Shown here piece by piece: positions 32,377 to 44,047 of a stretch of 64,000 nucleotides of DNA. The notes beneath the pieces are model-generated. The model ran no database searches. It worked only from the letters and a program-made list of their open reading frames with translations, and had not been told where the DNA came from. The DNA lies in the NCBI RefSeq assembly GCF_013377495.2, contig NC_066396.1:50087443-50151442 (forward strand), in the 5' to 3' direction. The stretch's first letter is position 1. Every line of letters starts with the position of its first letter. The position numbers and the translations under genes are program-made. The DNA comes from Cygnus atratus. Taxonomy: Eukaryota; Chordata; Aves; Anseriformes; Anatidae.

Positions 32377-33689
32377 ATCTATGGTGAAGATACCAGAGAA
32401 AGATACTAGCTGAAAATTTGGTCCTGTCTGAAAATGGTGGGGAAAGGGAATATGCATTAGGTGCAGTGGGGAAGAGGGTACAGATCAAAACAGTCAGAGA
32501 GAAAGCTTTTATAATTAGAGATATTTTTGTCGGTAGTACCTGTAGTATCTCAAACATAAGGTAAGGTCAGAAAAAAGCAACAATTAAGGAAAGAAATTCC
32601 ACACAATCTTTTTTTTTTTTTTTTTTGTCTGGATAGACGTCACAGCTTGAACATGTGATTCAGGCAAGAGAGAGCAAACTTAGTAAAAGATGAGAAGCAA
32701 GTTGCAGTACCAGGCAACAGAAATTTTCAAGATTGTTGGGTTTGTGTGTTGTTTTGTTTTGTTTTGTTGGGATGGGGGGGTTGTTCTTCCTTTAGGTTCT
32801 TCTCCCTACAGAAAGAGAAAGAGGAAGAGGTAGACTGTCTAAGTGAAAAAGTTCAAAACCTTATTTTTTACATATGTATTTTAACATGACAGCTAAGCAT
32901 TCACAAGAAGACATCAGAAAGACAGGATGACATCCATCAGCATGCAGATCTCCCATGCAGATCTCCAAAGGCCTTGCTCTGTATACTTGGGTGCCCTAGC
33001 TCTTACAGCACCTGAGTTCCACTCTGGCCAACTTTCCATATGACTTAGAGCCTGGGAGCCTAGAGGTTATTGGGAATCAACAGATTCACTTAATTAAAAG
33101 AGGAAACAGCCCAAGTGGAAAGAACAGTCTGCATTTCACAGGCATTCTATTCAATACATTTATAACTTCACAATTTACCATTTTGCAGTATTTTGCTATT
33201 TCCCAGTGTGCTTCTGCCACATTTAGAAAATGTTTATGTTTTGAAAGCTCCAAAAGATTCACAGTAAGAAGAAAGGCGAGAATATCTGCAATCCTGTCAC
33301 AGTAAGGTATACTGAAATAATATTGAAAAGGTGTTTTAAACTAACAAGTAAGGAACTTGCATTTTACGGAACAGGTCAGTCATGTAGGCAGAATTTGAGA
33401 TGTAATTAGAAAAGGAGAAAGAAAAAGCAAAATCCCTGGACTAAAGTTTTCTATTTGATGCTGTTTCAAACTGATTTTCATGATTTGAACCACTTTTACC
33501 TAGAATAAAATGTCTCTCTTGAAAGGATAATTTCAAGCACTTTCTCCATGGAAGAAGTGGGAGGTATTGTTAACGGTGCCCAAAACCTGAAAGTCTCTTG
33601 TTATCTTTGATACAGGAGACATTCAGATCCATCCCTTGCTACCAGCATATCTGGTGGAAGGACCAGCTGAACTGCATTCTCCACCTGTA

Positions 33690-33957
33690 TATCACAGAAT
33701 CATGGGATCGGAGAACTGTTTGGGTTGGAAGGGACCTTAAAGATCACCTACCTCCAACCCCCCTGCCATGGGCAGGGACACCTCCCACTAGACCAAGTCG
33801 CTCAAAGCTCCATCCAGCCTGGCCTTGAACGCTTCCAGTGATGGGGCATCCACAGCTTCTCTGGGCAACCTGCTCCAGTACCTCGAAACCCTCAGAATTA
33901 AGAATGTCCTCCTTGTATCTAATCTAAATCTGCCCTCCTTTAGTTTAAAGCCATATA
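33690..33957 (-). mobile_element. CR1 LINE 3'-end fragment
   Basis: Begins with the CR1 tail region (TATCACAGAATCATGGGATC), then GGTTGGAAGGGACCTTAAAGA, GGGCAGGGACACCTCCCACT, AGCCTGGCCTTGAACGCTTCC and CTCTGGGCAACCTGCTCCAG, all antisense CR1 3' sequence. About 270 bp is present, 5'-truncated. It is better preserved than the 1.2- and 14.9-kb fragments. Confidence 0.92.
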
Positions 33958-35544
33958 CTTAGATCTGTAAGCTGGTGACTCATGTACTTTCAATACTTGT
34001 AATGATCCAGGTGTTCACTGTTGGCTGCTTTTGATGATTTCAGGGTAATGAATAGGTGAGAATGTTTTTAATTGTCAATCAAACGTGGCCCTTGAGAGAC
34101 ATCCATTTTTAGGACTAGAAGAAATTATTTACAGATTAGAAGTCTAGTTTACCTAGATTCTGCTTTAGCAAAGCAATAGCATAACAACCTGCATTTTATC
34201 TTTGTTCACAAATGTCAAAATAACAGGAGTGCCTTTTACTTAAAAATAACTCCCAACCTTGTTTGGAAACAAAAACGTCAACTACATCGGAAAAATGTGG
34301 ACTCCAAAATAATCAGCATTAAAATAAGATATTTTCTCTGGGAATATTTTCTGTATATAAATGTACAGTTATATGTTTCCTGAATATACACTATATATAA
34401 CACTAGGGCCTATTTTTATTAGAATTGTTCAGACTTGAAGTGTAACATCAGCTAGAGCAATTTAGACATCATTCATCCTTCTGCATCACTCACTTGATGT
34501 CAATACATCCTGGTATTACCCATGAAAGATATTATCCATGAAAGATATTCATACCATGAAGGTATTATCTATTTTCTAGCTATTATTATAATATCTAGGA
34601 AATGGGATGGGAGGGAATCTCATCAAATTCACATGCTTATTAACAGTTGGCAGACAGTCTATGACATCTTTCCTAATGTAATTTAGTTTCATCCTAAAAA
34701 GTACTTAAAGTTTTAGGTTCTACATTTTCTAATGCAGAGCTGTATTCCTGTCTTATGTAAGAAAGTATTCTTATTGTAGCACTAATTTGAATTATGGTCA
34801 GTTTATACTATTTTTTTCTTCAACTATTTTCTTTTTTTCCCCCCTTTCCTCCTTTCCTTGTCTTTCTTTCTTTCTAAGAGAACTGCTGCTAGCTAAAGAA
34901 CCCAAACTCTTTTAGCAGTGGGTCTTCTCTTCCCTTGACCATGCAAATGACTTCTTTACACCACTCTTCTAGTTTCAGCACATCTTTTTCTAATGTTACT
35001 GATGAGAACATAATTGCTATTTTAGATGATGTCTAATCATTGTCTCACACAAGTAAAAAATACTAATGTTTCCCTTTCTAATAAAAACAGCTTTGTTGGT
35101 AAGTACATCATTTGTATCCATTATTTACATGGATCTCTTATATCACAATCTTTTCAGAGTCAGCATTCCTTGACACTGAATATTGTGTAGTTTTGTGTTC
35201 TAGAACTAGTGTTCCTTGCAAAGTTCTAGAAAGACATTACCTGGTCTTCTGGTTTGAGTGCATCAGGGTCTTTAAGCCTTAGGTACACATCAGTTGTGGC
35301 AGCTGACCAGTTGTTTTTGTTCTTGTGCTCAGTATCTACAGTTTCTTAGTAAAAACTAATACAAAGTATGTACCTCTTGGTTTTGAACTGTAACTATTTC
35401 TTTCCTTAATCCCTACTGTGTAACTGGTTCACTTTGTTGTTGTTTTCATTGTTATTACTATTTTTAAGATTTTCTTGTGTCATTCTTTTCAAGATGTAGC
35501 TCCGTTTAACTTTGGGGAATTACTTCTTTATCTCTGTGCTTCCT

Positions 35545-35815
35545 GACACCCAAGGCCCTAAGCTTATCTCAGATTGGTCCTTTCCTTTTTATTCTTTGTA
35601 GGCTATCTGCCTATTCTTTGCATTTTTCTTGAGATAGTTATTCACGCGAGCAGGCATGGAATCCTTCTCTCTCCCTGCCTTTGTTAGGAGCACCTCATTC
35701 ATGACAGGTTTAACAGCTTCTGATCTGAGGAAATTCCAAACATCACCTATATCCTTGAGGTTCCTGAACTCTTCTTTCCAGTTGTCTTCATTCATTTGTT
35801 CCTTCATTAAATTGT
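35545..35815 (-). mobile_element. Possible old CR1-like LINE fragment
   Basis: An antisense open frame of 72 codons (35,589-35,807) contains DSMPARVNNYLKKNAKN. The DNA GATAGTTATTCACGCGAGCAGG resembles ATTGTTTATCCACGCAGGC in the endonuclease/RT linker of the 18-20 kb CR1. The similarity is short and weak. It could equally be an unrelated old repeat or a chance frame. Confidence 0.3.
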
Positions 35816-36480
35816 CCCCTAATTAAAGCTTTACCTTTAAAGACTCAGACCCCCGCAATCTTACTTTTGCTAGCCTTCCAAATCTGAACAACAACAACAA
35901 AGAAACATATTCTGGTCAATCAGAATACAGATCTGTACATGCAGCCACTATGAGAGCAGCTGGACTATCAAAGCAGGACAGTGACTTGAATAAGCGGATG
36001 GCTTTGTGACCTCTTAGCTGGCGGGTTTAATTTCAGAGATAACAAAGCATGCTTCTGTTCCTCATTCCAGAATTAGAAGTGCCAGATAACATGCATCCAA
36101 AAGCAGCTGCTATTTTGTTTTGTTTGTTTTGCTTTAAAGGGAAAAAAGAAAAAGTGTTTTGTGGCTGCTGCAGTAGCCATGGCACGGTGAGGTGCTCAAC
36201 CTCAAGATGTAATTCAAAGAGATTAATCAGCTCAGATAACAAAACCAGTTGCGCCCTGTGGTTATCGGAGCGGCCCACAGGGAGCACTCGGGGACTTTGA
36301 GCAGGGAGGCGCCTGCATTGCTTGTGCTGGTGCCTAACCACCCTGAGCATCTAGGTGCGTGCATGGTTTTGGCCTAAAAAGAAGTCACGAGGAAATTAGC
36401 CATTCTTCTTCTCATTCATTTTAAGATGCTCATGTAGGGAGAAACGGTGAAGGGAAAACAAGTAAAATTTTAACGGAGTG
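35816..36480. other. FBN2 upstream flank, nothing recognised
   Basis: The sequence changes here from AT-rich to GC-rich. No repeat is recognised, so it could hold proximal regulatory DNA, but no specific site can be supported. Confidence 0.4.
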
Positions 36481-37257
36481 AGCCCGAGAAAACTACCAAG
36501 TATAGGGCGAACTCAGTGCAAACCCTGGCAGCCCCTGGAGTTCCCCAGGGAGCCATGAAGCTCCCACCGGGCTCCAGCTCCCCGGGGGCCCCGCGGAGCA
36601 CCAGCCTCCACCCGCGGCCTCCACCGGGCCGGGCCGAGCCCCTCCGCCTGGGGTCTGGGCCTCGCCTCGGCGAGGCTCCCCTCGGGGGACGTTGCGGCGG
36701 GGCCGGCCCTACCTGCACCGCTCCCCCTGACCGGGCTCCGCGGGCCTCCCTGCGGCCTCCCCCCTTCCCCTCCCCCGCCGCCCCCTCCGCCCGGCCCCCG
36801 CCGCAGCCCCACGTGTGGGGCGGCCCCGCTCCCCGCGCCCCGCTCTCCTCCGCCCGGCCCGGCTCGGCTCGGCCCGGCCCGGCCCGGGCCCCTCCGCACC
36901 CCGGCGGCCGGGAGGCGCCGTCCCGCCCCTGTCCCCGTCCCTGCCGTGGGGACCCCCGGCACGCCGCCGCGCACCTTTCCCCGGGCTGCGCTCGGCGTTA
37001 ATTAGTAGTGGTGACGGTATCGGTGTGTGGGGGAGTTCAGCCCGGTCCCGTTGGATTTCCCCTCTCGGAGGGGAGCGGTGGAAGGAAATCCCAACCGGCT
37101 CGGCTTTTTCTTTTTTTTTTTTTTAAACTTTTTATTCCCCCACCCCCCACCCCCCCCAACCTCCATTCCCGCCCCCCCCCGGGAGAGAGAGGAGGGGGGA
37201 ATGCAACGTGGACCCCGCTGCCGGTATCACCGCGTCCCGCTGAAGGCGGCAGGGCAG

Positions 37258-37378
37258 CCTGGGGAGGAGGAGGAGGAGGAGGAGGAGGAGGAGGAGGAGG
37301 AAGGGGGGGGGGGGGGGGGGGGGAGGAGGAGGTGGGGGAGGTGGAGGAGGAGGAGGAGGAGAGAAGGAGAGAAGGAGC
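37258..37378 (+). repeat. Homopurine (GGA)n / G21 tract in the FBN2 5' region
   Basis: About 120 bp of nearly pure G and A on the plus strand: roughly 13 GGA units (37,261-37,300), an unbroken run of 21 G (37,303-37,323), then more GGA/GGAGA units. It ends about 105 bp before the FBN2 ATG, so it is in the 5' UTR or core promoter. Such tracts can form G-quadruplex or triplex structures and are prone to sequencing error. Confidence 0.9.
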
Positions 37379-37483
37379 CGCAGCGGCTGAAGCCTCCCCG
37401 CGACGAGAAGCGGTGCCCGCTGCGGGACCGGCGCGCCTCTCCCCTGTCTCTCGCCGCTCTTCCTCCGGGGCAGCATCCGCAGC

Positions 37484-37701
37484 ATGGGCCGGCGGCGGTG
37501 GCTGTGCGTGCAGCCCTGCTTCCTATGGCTCGGCTGCCTGGCCCTCTGCGCGCAGGGAGCCGCCGGGCAACAAAAGCCGCCGCCGCGGGTCCGCCCTGCG
37601 GGAGGAGCGGGCGGCAGCTTCCCCGCCGCCGCGCACCGGGAGGAAGGGGCCGGCAGCGCCGGACGGGTCCGCCGGCGAGGACAGCAGGACGTGCTCCGCG
37701 G
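37484..37701 (+). CDS. FBN2: Fibrillin-2 (FBN2) coding exon 1
   Basis: 218 coding bases from the ATG at 37,484 to the donor CGG|GTAGGC. Residues 1-73 carry a basic start and a hydrophobic core (CFLWLGCLALCAQGAAG, about 12-28), a signal peptide for secretion to the extracellular matrix. A Pro/Gly/Ala-rich linker follows, then RVRRR at 61-65, a furin-type processing site, and GQQDVLRG. The start MGRRR, the RVRRRGQQDVLRG end and the split Gly codon agree with vertebrate fibrillin-2. Without splicing, the frame meets a stop two bases into the intron. Fibrillin-2 is a large glycoprotein that assembles into 10-12 nm microfibrils for developing elastic tissue and binds latent TGF-beta/BMP complexes. 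The linker looks shorter than in mammals. Confidence 0.95.
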
Positions 37702-38412
37702 GTAGGCACGGCTGGGCTCGGCTCGGCACGGCTTGGCTCTGCGCGGCACGGCTCGGGATGGAGTCGCTGCCCCGCGCAGCCCCGCGCCTGTCCCCGGTAG
37801 CGGGAGCCCCGCGCTCCGCTCGTGCTGCGGGTTGCAGCAGCGGGGCGGCTCGCCCGTGGCTTTGTTTTGTGCTGAGCGGTTTTCTATCCGAGAAACTGTA
37901 CAAAAAGACTTTTTTTTTTTCTTTCTTTTTCTTGGCGTTTTGGGGGAGTTCTTGTTAGCTTGGTTTAGTCCATAAATCTTTACGAGCACTCATCCCCCTT
38001 GTCCTGTGTCAAACGCAGCACAAAGCCAACTTTTATAGGCGGACTTGTGACACCGCGCGTGAGCGCGGAGCCAAGCTCATCCCCGGCGTCTCCTCCGTGG
38101 TTCCCCCAGGGATGAATGTGGCCTGCTCTTGCCTTATCCTGCCTCTCCTTTTCACACTAACCAGTCACACTGACCATTTCACTAATGTGAAATAAAATAG
38201 CTTGGAACTCCTTGTTGCAGAGGGAAGATGTATTCATTTCAGGGAGGATTTTTTTTTCTTTTAGACATCTTCTCCACATTTTTTTTTATGTGTTTTGTGG
38301 TTATATTTGTGTTGGTAGATTTACATTTCTTCCCCTCTGATAACATAAAACTTTGGGTTCTGCTTGCACAGATTTATATTTTTATATATGCCTGTATTTG
38401 TCTGTGTTGCAG
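37702..38412 (+). other. FBN2: FBN2 intron 1
   Basis: 711 bp, GT...AG, phase 2. The 5' half still belongs to the CpG island, and the 3' half is T-rich before the acceptor (TCTGTGTTGCAG). No other feature is seen. Confidence 0.9.
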
Positions 38413-38495
38413 GCCAAATGTGTGTGGCTCTAGATTCCATTCGTACTGTTGCCCTGGATGGAAAACGCTCCCTGGAGGAAATCAGTGTATTGTTC
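38413..38495 (+). CDS. FBN2: FBN2 coding exon 2 (FUN domain)
   Basis: 83 bases between TTGCAG and GTAAGT. It completes Gly73 and adds residues 74-100, PNVCGSRFHSYCC and PGWKTLPGGNQCIV, plus the first base of Pro101. This is the fibrillin unique N-terminal (FUN) domain, with Cys at 77, 85, 86 and 98. In fibrillins it takes part in N- to C-terminal head-to-tail assembly of microfibrils after furin cleavage. Exon length and phase (2 in, 1 out) keep the frame. Confidence 0.96.
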
Positions 38496-41400
38496 GTAAG
38501 TGTCTGACTTTAAGTTTCTACTGCCCTAAGGGTAATAAGAAGAATAAGTGTTCTTCTGTGAGTTACTGATCCATTTAGTATGTGAAAAGAGAATTCTTAC
38601 AGTAATTAATTTGGCCAGTTCTGTCTTTTGCCTTATGTGTGACTTTTTTTCCTTAAAGAAAAAGAAAAAAATAATAAAAAAAAATAATTATGGATTTACA
38701 GGTCTGTATTTCCTGTAATTGAAAGATTGGTGAATTGTTGTGTTTTCTTTGGTGTTGTTGTCAGAGGCACGTTTCCACCAATTTTATTTTATTTTTAAAA
38801 CAACAAGACAGTGAAGGGAAAATAATAATAATAAAAAATCTTCCAGAAATCAAATAATCCACCGTAATAACAGGAAAAAAAAAAAAGCTGAAAAGGTCTT
38901 GATGTAAAGCAAATGAGATCTGAAGTTTTCTGGAACTTTTGTGGTAGGCTTGGAATTACAGTCCAATGGAAAACTTTCTTACCTCTGGAGTGCTTATTCT
39001 CCTGCCTGTCATTTTTAGTTGTATTTTTGTAGGTATAAAGCATGTAGACTGTGATTATTGCTGGGTCATAATAGACATTGTGCTGACAGATGTGGCTGTT
39101 GACATGGCTTGGCAAAAAAAGAAAAAAAAAGAAAAAAAAAAGAAAATCTGCAGAATACTCTGTGTAGGAAATGTCTACCTAGAAAGGAAATACAGTATTA
39201 AGTTTCTATCTTTTAGATAAAACTGATATTAGACACTTGTTTGTTTTTTTTTTTTTAATGAGGGGCTGTTCCCATTGATCCTAGGCAGTTGTCATCCCTT
39301 TTCCTAATAAGTATGCTCAGCTTCAGAACTCAGGTTAAAGAATGTGCTACCCTTTGCATAAGCAATGCAAGTCTTTGTAATATTCAGTCTAATGAACTGC
39401 AGACATCGAGGACTAAACTGGAGAAGGAGAGGGAGGTAAACCAACACCTGTGAAACTTAAAGGTGACTTTTGGGCTGCTGCCTGATGACACAGGACTTGT
39501 TCACATCTGTTCATTTTGCATGAGTAAATTGGCCTTGCTAATGTTTCTTATAAGTCTGCCATGGATTGCTGATTTACATCTCAGGTTGACCATAGCATTT
39601 CCAAGCAAAGATTAGCTGCATCATTCAGAGCAAGGAAGATGATGGTGGCAATACCACTGTTGAGTAAAAGGAGCTTCTCAGAACATTCAGTCCACATTTA
39701 TCATCTCTTATCAAGTCTCAGTATTTACTTACTTAAATGTGAAACTGAGTTTTTAAAGTGGATTTAGGCTGCCCAATACACTATTGACCTGCAATAGCTT
39801 TTTCAAAGTCAGCTGGGTATCCATCTCAGTTGCAGTCAGGGAGAGACAGTGATTTAGCTGCTTTCAGGAATCTTAATAACTTACTCTTATATTGCGATTC
39901 TCAGTGACTCTTAAAGACCTCAGTCTCAGGTGTTTTCATATAATAACCACTGACTTACAACAATTTCTATGCACAAAAGACACCTTTAGCTCATGTTTAA
40001 CTTACTGGAGTTTAATTGCAGCTCTCTAACATGTTTGAAGGGTGAATGATTTTGCCAGACCAGCTGTCGGACTGGCAGTAACGCTTTCCAAGTTGTATTT
40101 TTAGTGAAAGTTTAAGAGCACAGATTTTTACACTTACATGTTTGCTGAGACAGTGGATCCTCTAACTAGATCTGTTTAGCTAGAGAAAGCCTTCTGCACA
40201 GGATGATGGAGGGGACAGTAAACTTCTTACTGGAGATGAGCTGATTAAAACCACCAGCTACAACATACACTAATTATAAAGTATTGTTTCACAAAGTGAG
40301 AGCTGTGGACTAGTGGTAGGTCAACAGGAAACTATTCTGACTTTATTGTGTTTTCAGTTGATAATATGATAGCAATTATTTGTGGTTGGTGAAATATTAT
40401 GATTAAATGTGATCTTTTATCTAAAGAAAAAAAAAGGTCTGGTTGGTTTAGCTTTCTCTTTAAATAAACTGTACAGATTAAAGCATGTTTGGAATATGCT
40501 TTCAGCTATAGGGCTTTAAGCTGATAAAAATTGTTCCTCTAACAGATAATAAACTAAGAAAGTGGTTTAATGTAGATGTGAGGAGATTGGGCTATCTTGT
40601 GTAAAGATGGACTGAATAACACTATTCTCTGTGTCTGTCAAGTGCTTTAATTCAGATTTCTCTTTCTCACTTCCAACTCTCCTAATAGAAAAAGCATTTC
40701 ATATCACTCAGTGGTATGCCTCTAATTCCAACTATCAAAGCCTCATAAACTCTCACATCTGCTGCCTTCACAGCTAGGGCATAGTGGTAGAAAAGGTGTT
40801 GATGATCCATATGATGTTGATGATCCACATTGCATCTTTTTGATGCCCAGAAGAACAATGTCAAACGACCACTAATGTGACTCTGTCTACTCCTCTGGGA
40901 AACAAAATGTGGCATTTAACCAATTATGTCAAGGAGGACTGAGGTGTACAAAGTCTTGTCTGGTTTGAACATGAACATCAGTACTGAGCTTTGTATTTGG
41001 TGGAGAAAGGGTAATAGCATGTACATTTTGAAGGGAGCATATTTGAACACCTTTAATGGGGCAAGAAAAGAGATTGTTTCATTATAAGAGATATTTTTCA
41101 TCTATGTATGTTTTCCTAAATTGGAAGTAGAGCACAAGTGTTCTGCGAAAAGTCTTATTTCTCCTTTCTTTTTTTTTATATGTATGGGCAGGTATAGGGT
41201 TTTTTGTTGTTGTTGTTTTTGGTTTTTTATGTGTATGAATGGGTTTTGTCCCATTATCTGGCAGATATCCTTGCCAGATTATCTGCATGAGGAATGTGTG
41301 CCTCTTGTAGTCCTTCAGTGGAGATGTGCTTCCTCATTATCTGATTCTCTCAAAAAGCCTACAAATAGTTACAAAGGAACTGTGGTACCTGCTTTTTTAT

Positions 41401-41666
41401 TTTATATATACATATATATATATTTGTTTACAAGCTGTGTCTTACAAGATGAACGCTTCTGAGGTCCTTTTGTTCTATACTTGCTCTTAATGTCTCAGGC
41501 TCTGTTATGGTTCATTTACTGATCCAACACATTATTTAGATGAATTCATTTGGATCTCAGAATCAGAACGACAGAATCATCTAGGTTGGAAGAAACCTCA
41601 AAGATCGTCTAGCCCAACCTCTGACCTAACACTAACAAGTCCTCCGCTAAACCATATCACTAAGCT

Positions 41667-43991
41667 CTACATCCAAATACCTTTTAAAGACCTGCAGGGA
41701 TGGTGACACAACCACTTCCCTGGGCAGCCTATTCCAATGCCTAACAACCCTTTCAGTAAAGAAGTTCTTCCTAATATCCAACCTAACCCTCCCTGGCACA
41801 ACTTTAGCCCATTCCCCCTCATCCTATCACCAGGCACATGGGAGAATAGACCAACCCTCACCTTGCTACAGCCTCCTTTAAGGTACCTGTAGAGAGCTAT
41901 AAGGTCGCCCCTGAGCCTCCTCTTCTCCAGGCTGAACAATCCCAGCACCCTCAGCCGCTCCTCGTAAGACTTGTTCTCCAGACCCCTCACCAGCTTTGTT
42001 GCCCTTCTCTGGACTCGCTCGAGCACCTCCATGTCCTTCTTGTAGCGAGGGGCCCAAAACTTGTAGAGAACTGGCCCCAGTACTAAGCCCTGGGGGACTC
42101 CACTAGTGACCGGCCTCCAACTGGATTTAACTCCATTAACCATGACTCTTTAGGTCCAGCTACCCAGCCAGTTTCTAACCCAACAAAGCGTATTCCAGTC
42201 CAAGCCAAGAGCAGCCATTTTCCTGAGGAGAATGCTGTGGGAAACGGTGTCAAAAGCCTTACTGAAGTCAAGGTAGGCCGCATCCACAGCCTTTCCCTCA
42301 TCCACCAAGCGTGTCACTTTGTCATAGAAGGAGATCAGGTTTGTAAGGCAGGACCTGCCTTTCATAAACCCATGCTGACTGGGCCTGATCGCCTGCTTGC
42401 CCTGCAAGTGCTGCGTGATGACACTCAAGGTAATCTGCTCCATGAGCTTCTGGGTTACTGAAGTCAAACTAACAGGCCTAGAGTTTCCCGGGTCTACCTT
42501 CCGGCCCTTCTTGTAGATGGGCATCACATTTGCTAGCTGCCAGTCGACTGGGACCTCCCCTGATATCCAGGACTGCTGATAAATGATGGAAAGTTTCTTG
42601 GCCAGTTCTTCCGCCAGTTCTCTCAGTACCCTCGTGTGGATCCCATCCGGCCCCATCGACTTGCGTACATCTAAGTGCTGTAGCAGGTCACCAACCACTT
42701 CCTCGTGGATTGTGAGGGCCACATCCTGCTCCCCGTCCCCTTCCACCAGCTCAAGGTATTGGGTATCTAGAGAACAACTGGTCTTGCCGCCAAAGACTGA
42801 GGCAAAGAAGGCATTAAGCACCTCAGCCTTTTCCTCATCTCTCGTCACTAAGTTTCCCCCCGCATCCAGTAAAGGATGGAGATTCTCCTTAGTCCTCCTT
42901 TTCGTGTTAATGTATTTATAAAAACATTTTCTGTTATCTCTAACAGCAGCAGCCAGACTGAGCTCCAGACGTGCTTTGGCCTTTCTCATTTTGTCCCTAC
43001 ACATCCTTACAACATCCTTATAATCCTTCTGAGTGGCCTGCCCTCTTTTCCAAAGATCATAAACCCTCTTTTTTTTCCTAAGCTCTAGCCACAACTCTCT
43101 GTTCAGCCAGGCTGGTCTTCTTCCACGCCGGCTCGTCTTTTGGCACGTGGGGACAGACCGCTCCTGAGCCATTAAGATTTCCTTCTTGAGGAGTGTCCAG
43201 CCTTCCTGGACCCCTCTGCCCTTCAGAAATGTCTCCCAAGGGACTCTGCCAACCAGTGTCCTGAACAGCTCAAAGTCTGCCCTCCGGAAGTCTAAGACAG
43301 CAGTTTTACTGGTCCCCCTCGTGACTTTGCCAAGAATAGAGGACTCTACCATTTCATGGTCACTCTGCCCAAGACAGCTCCCGACCACCACATCTCCCAC
43401 CAGTCCTTCTCTGTTTGTGAACAGAAGGTCGAGCGGGGCACCTCCCCTGGTAGGCTCACTAACCAGGAAACTATCTTCCACGCTCTCCAGAAACCTCCTA
43501 GACTGCTTCCTGCGATCTGTATTGCTTTGCCAGGATAAGTCCCCCACAAGGACAAGAGCTGACGATTTTGCAACTTTTGCCAGCTGCCTGTAGAATTCCT
43601 CATCCGTCTTCTCATCCTGGTTTGGCAGTCTGTAACAGACCACCACCAGGATGCATGCCTTGTTGGCCTTCCCACCGATCCTAACCCATAGGGACTCAAC
43701 CTTATCATTCCCAGATTCAGCCTTGAGTTCCACAACATCAAAACACTCTGAGCCACAGAGAGCCACACCACCACCCCTTCTGTGCTGTCTGTCTCTTCTG
43801 AAGAGCCTATAGCCAGTCATTGCAGCACTCCAGTCATGGGAGTAGTCCCACCACATTTCAGTGATGGCAACCAAGTCATAGCTAGCCTGCTGCACAATGG
43901 CTTTCAGCTCCTCCTGTTTGTTGCCCATGCTGCGTGCATTAGTGTAGATGCACTTCAGCTGGGCCATTGCCTGCTCCCCCAGACCTGACAT
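41667..43991 (-). pseudogene. CR1 ORF2: endonuclease + reverse transcriptase, defective
   Basis: Read from an ATG at 43,991 (the frame is open to a GTG at 44,006). The endonuclease covers the first ~230 codons: IYTNARSMGNKQEEL, AITEMWWDYSHDW, RRGGGVALC, LVLVGDLSWQSN and SDHEMVESS. In place of the usual GDFNHP block the sequence is GDLSWQ. A basic linker (RRGRRPAWLNREL) and the RT start follow: KSMGPDGIHTRVLREL, NVMPIYKKGRKVDPGNSRPV, SQHGFMKGRSCLTNL and AYLDFSKAFDTVSH, with the first RT catalytic Asp. A TAA at 42,150-42,152 interrupts the frame, which then continues as VNGVKSSWRPVTSGVPQG. At about 42,069 it jumps from LGPVL to FWAPRYKKDMEVLERVQRR, so the FADD-type catalytic motif is missing. 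The end (41,667-42,060) is still in frame. Confidence 0.9.
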
Positions 43992-44047
43992 TGTTCTCCC
44001 TGGCACACCTCTAACAAGCCTTATTCCCTCCCCACCCCCTTTCCTAC

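Larger units (their letters stand above)
36480..38110 (+). promoter_or_regulatory. FBN2: CpG island and likely promoter of FBN2
   Basis: GC content rises sharply and CpG is frequent from about 36,500 (for example CCGGGCCGGGCCGAGCCCC and repeated CCCGGCCCGGC at 36,850-36,890) to about 38,100, in a window otherwise AT-rich. The FBN2 start codon lies inside at 37,484. GGGCGG/CCGCCC-like GC boxes are plentiful, and there is no obvious TATA box at a fixed distance. The transcription start must lie between about 36,500 and 37,480, but its position cannot be read from the sequence. The long open frames on both strands here are due to lack of stop codons in GC-rich DNA. Confidence 0.8.

Noticed and set aside
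36513..37989. Long open frames of 100-316 codons on both strands across the CpG island
   Set aside because: They overlap each other in several frames, consist of Pro/Ala/Gly/Arg or Glu/Gly runs, and cover the FBN2 promoter, exon 1 and intron 1. GC-rich DNA lacks stop codons, so such frames are expected by chance.
42583..43593. Plus-strand frames of 112-135 codons within intron 2
   Set aside because: They are antisense to CR1 ORF2, which has clear endonuclease and RT motifs on the minus strand.
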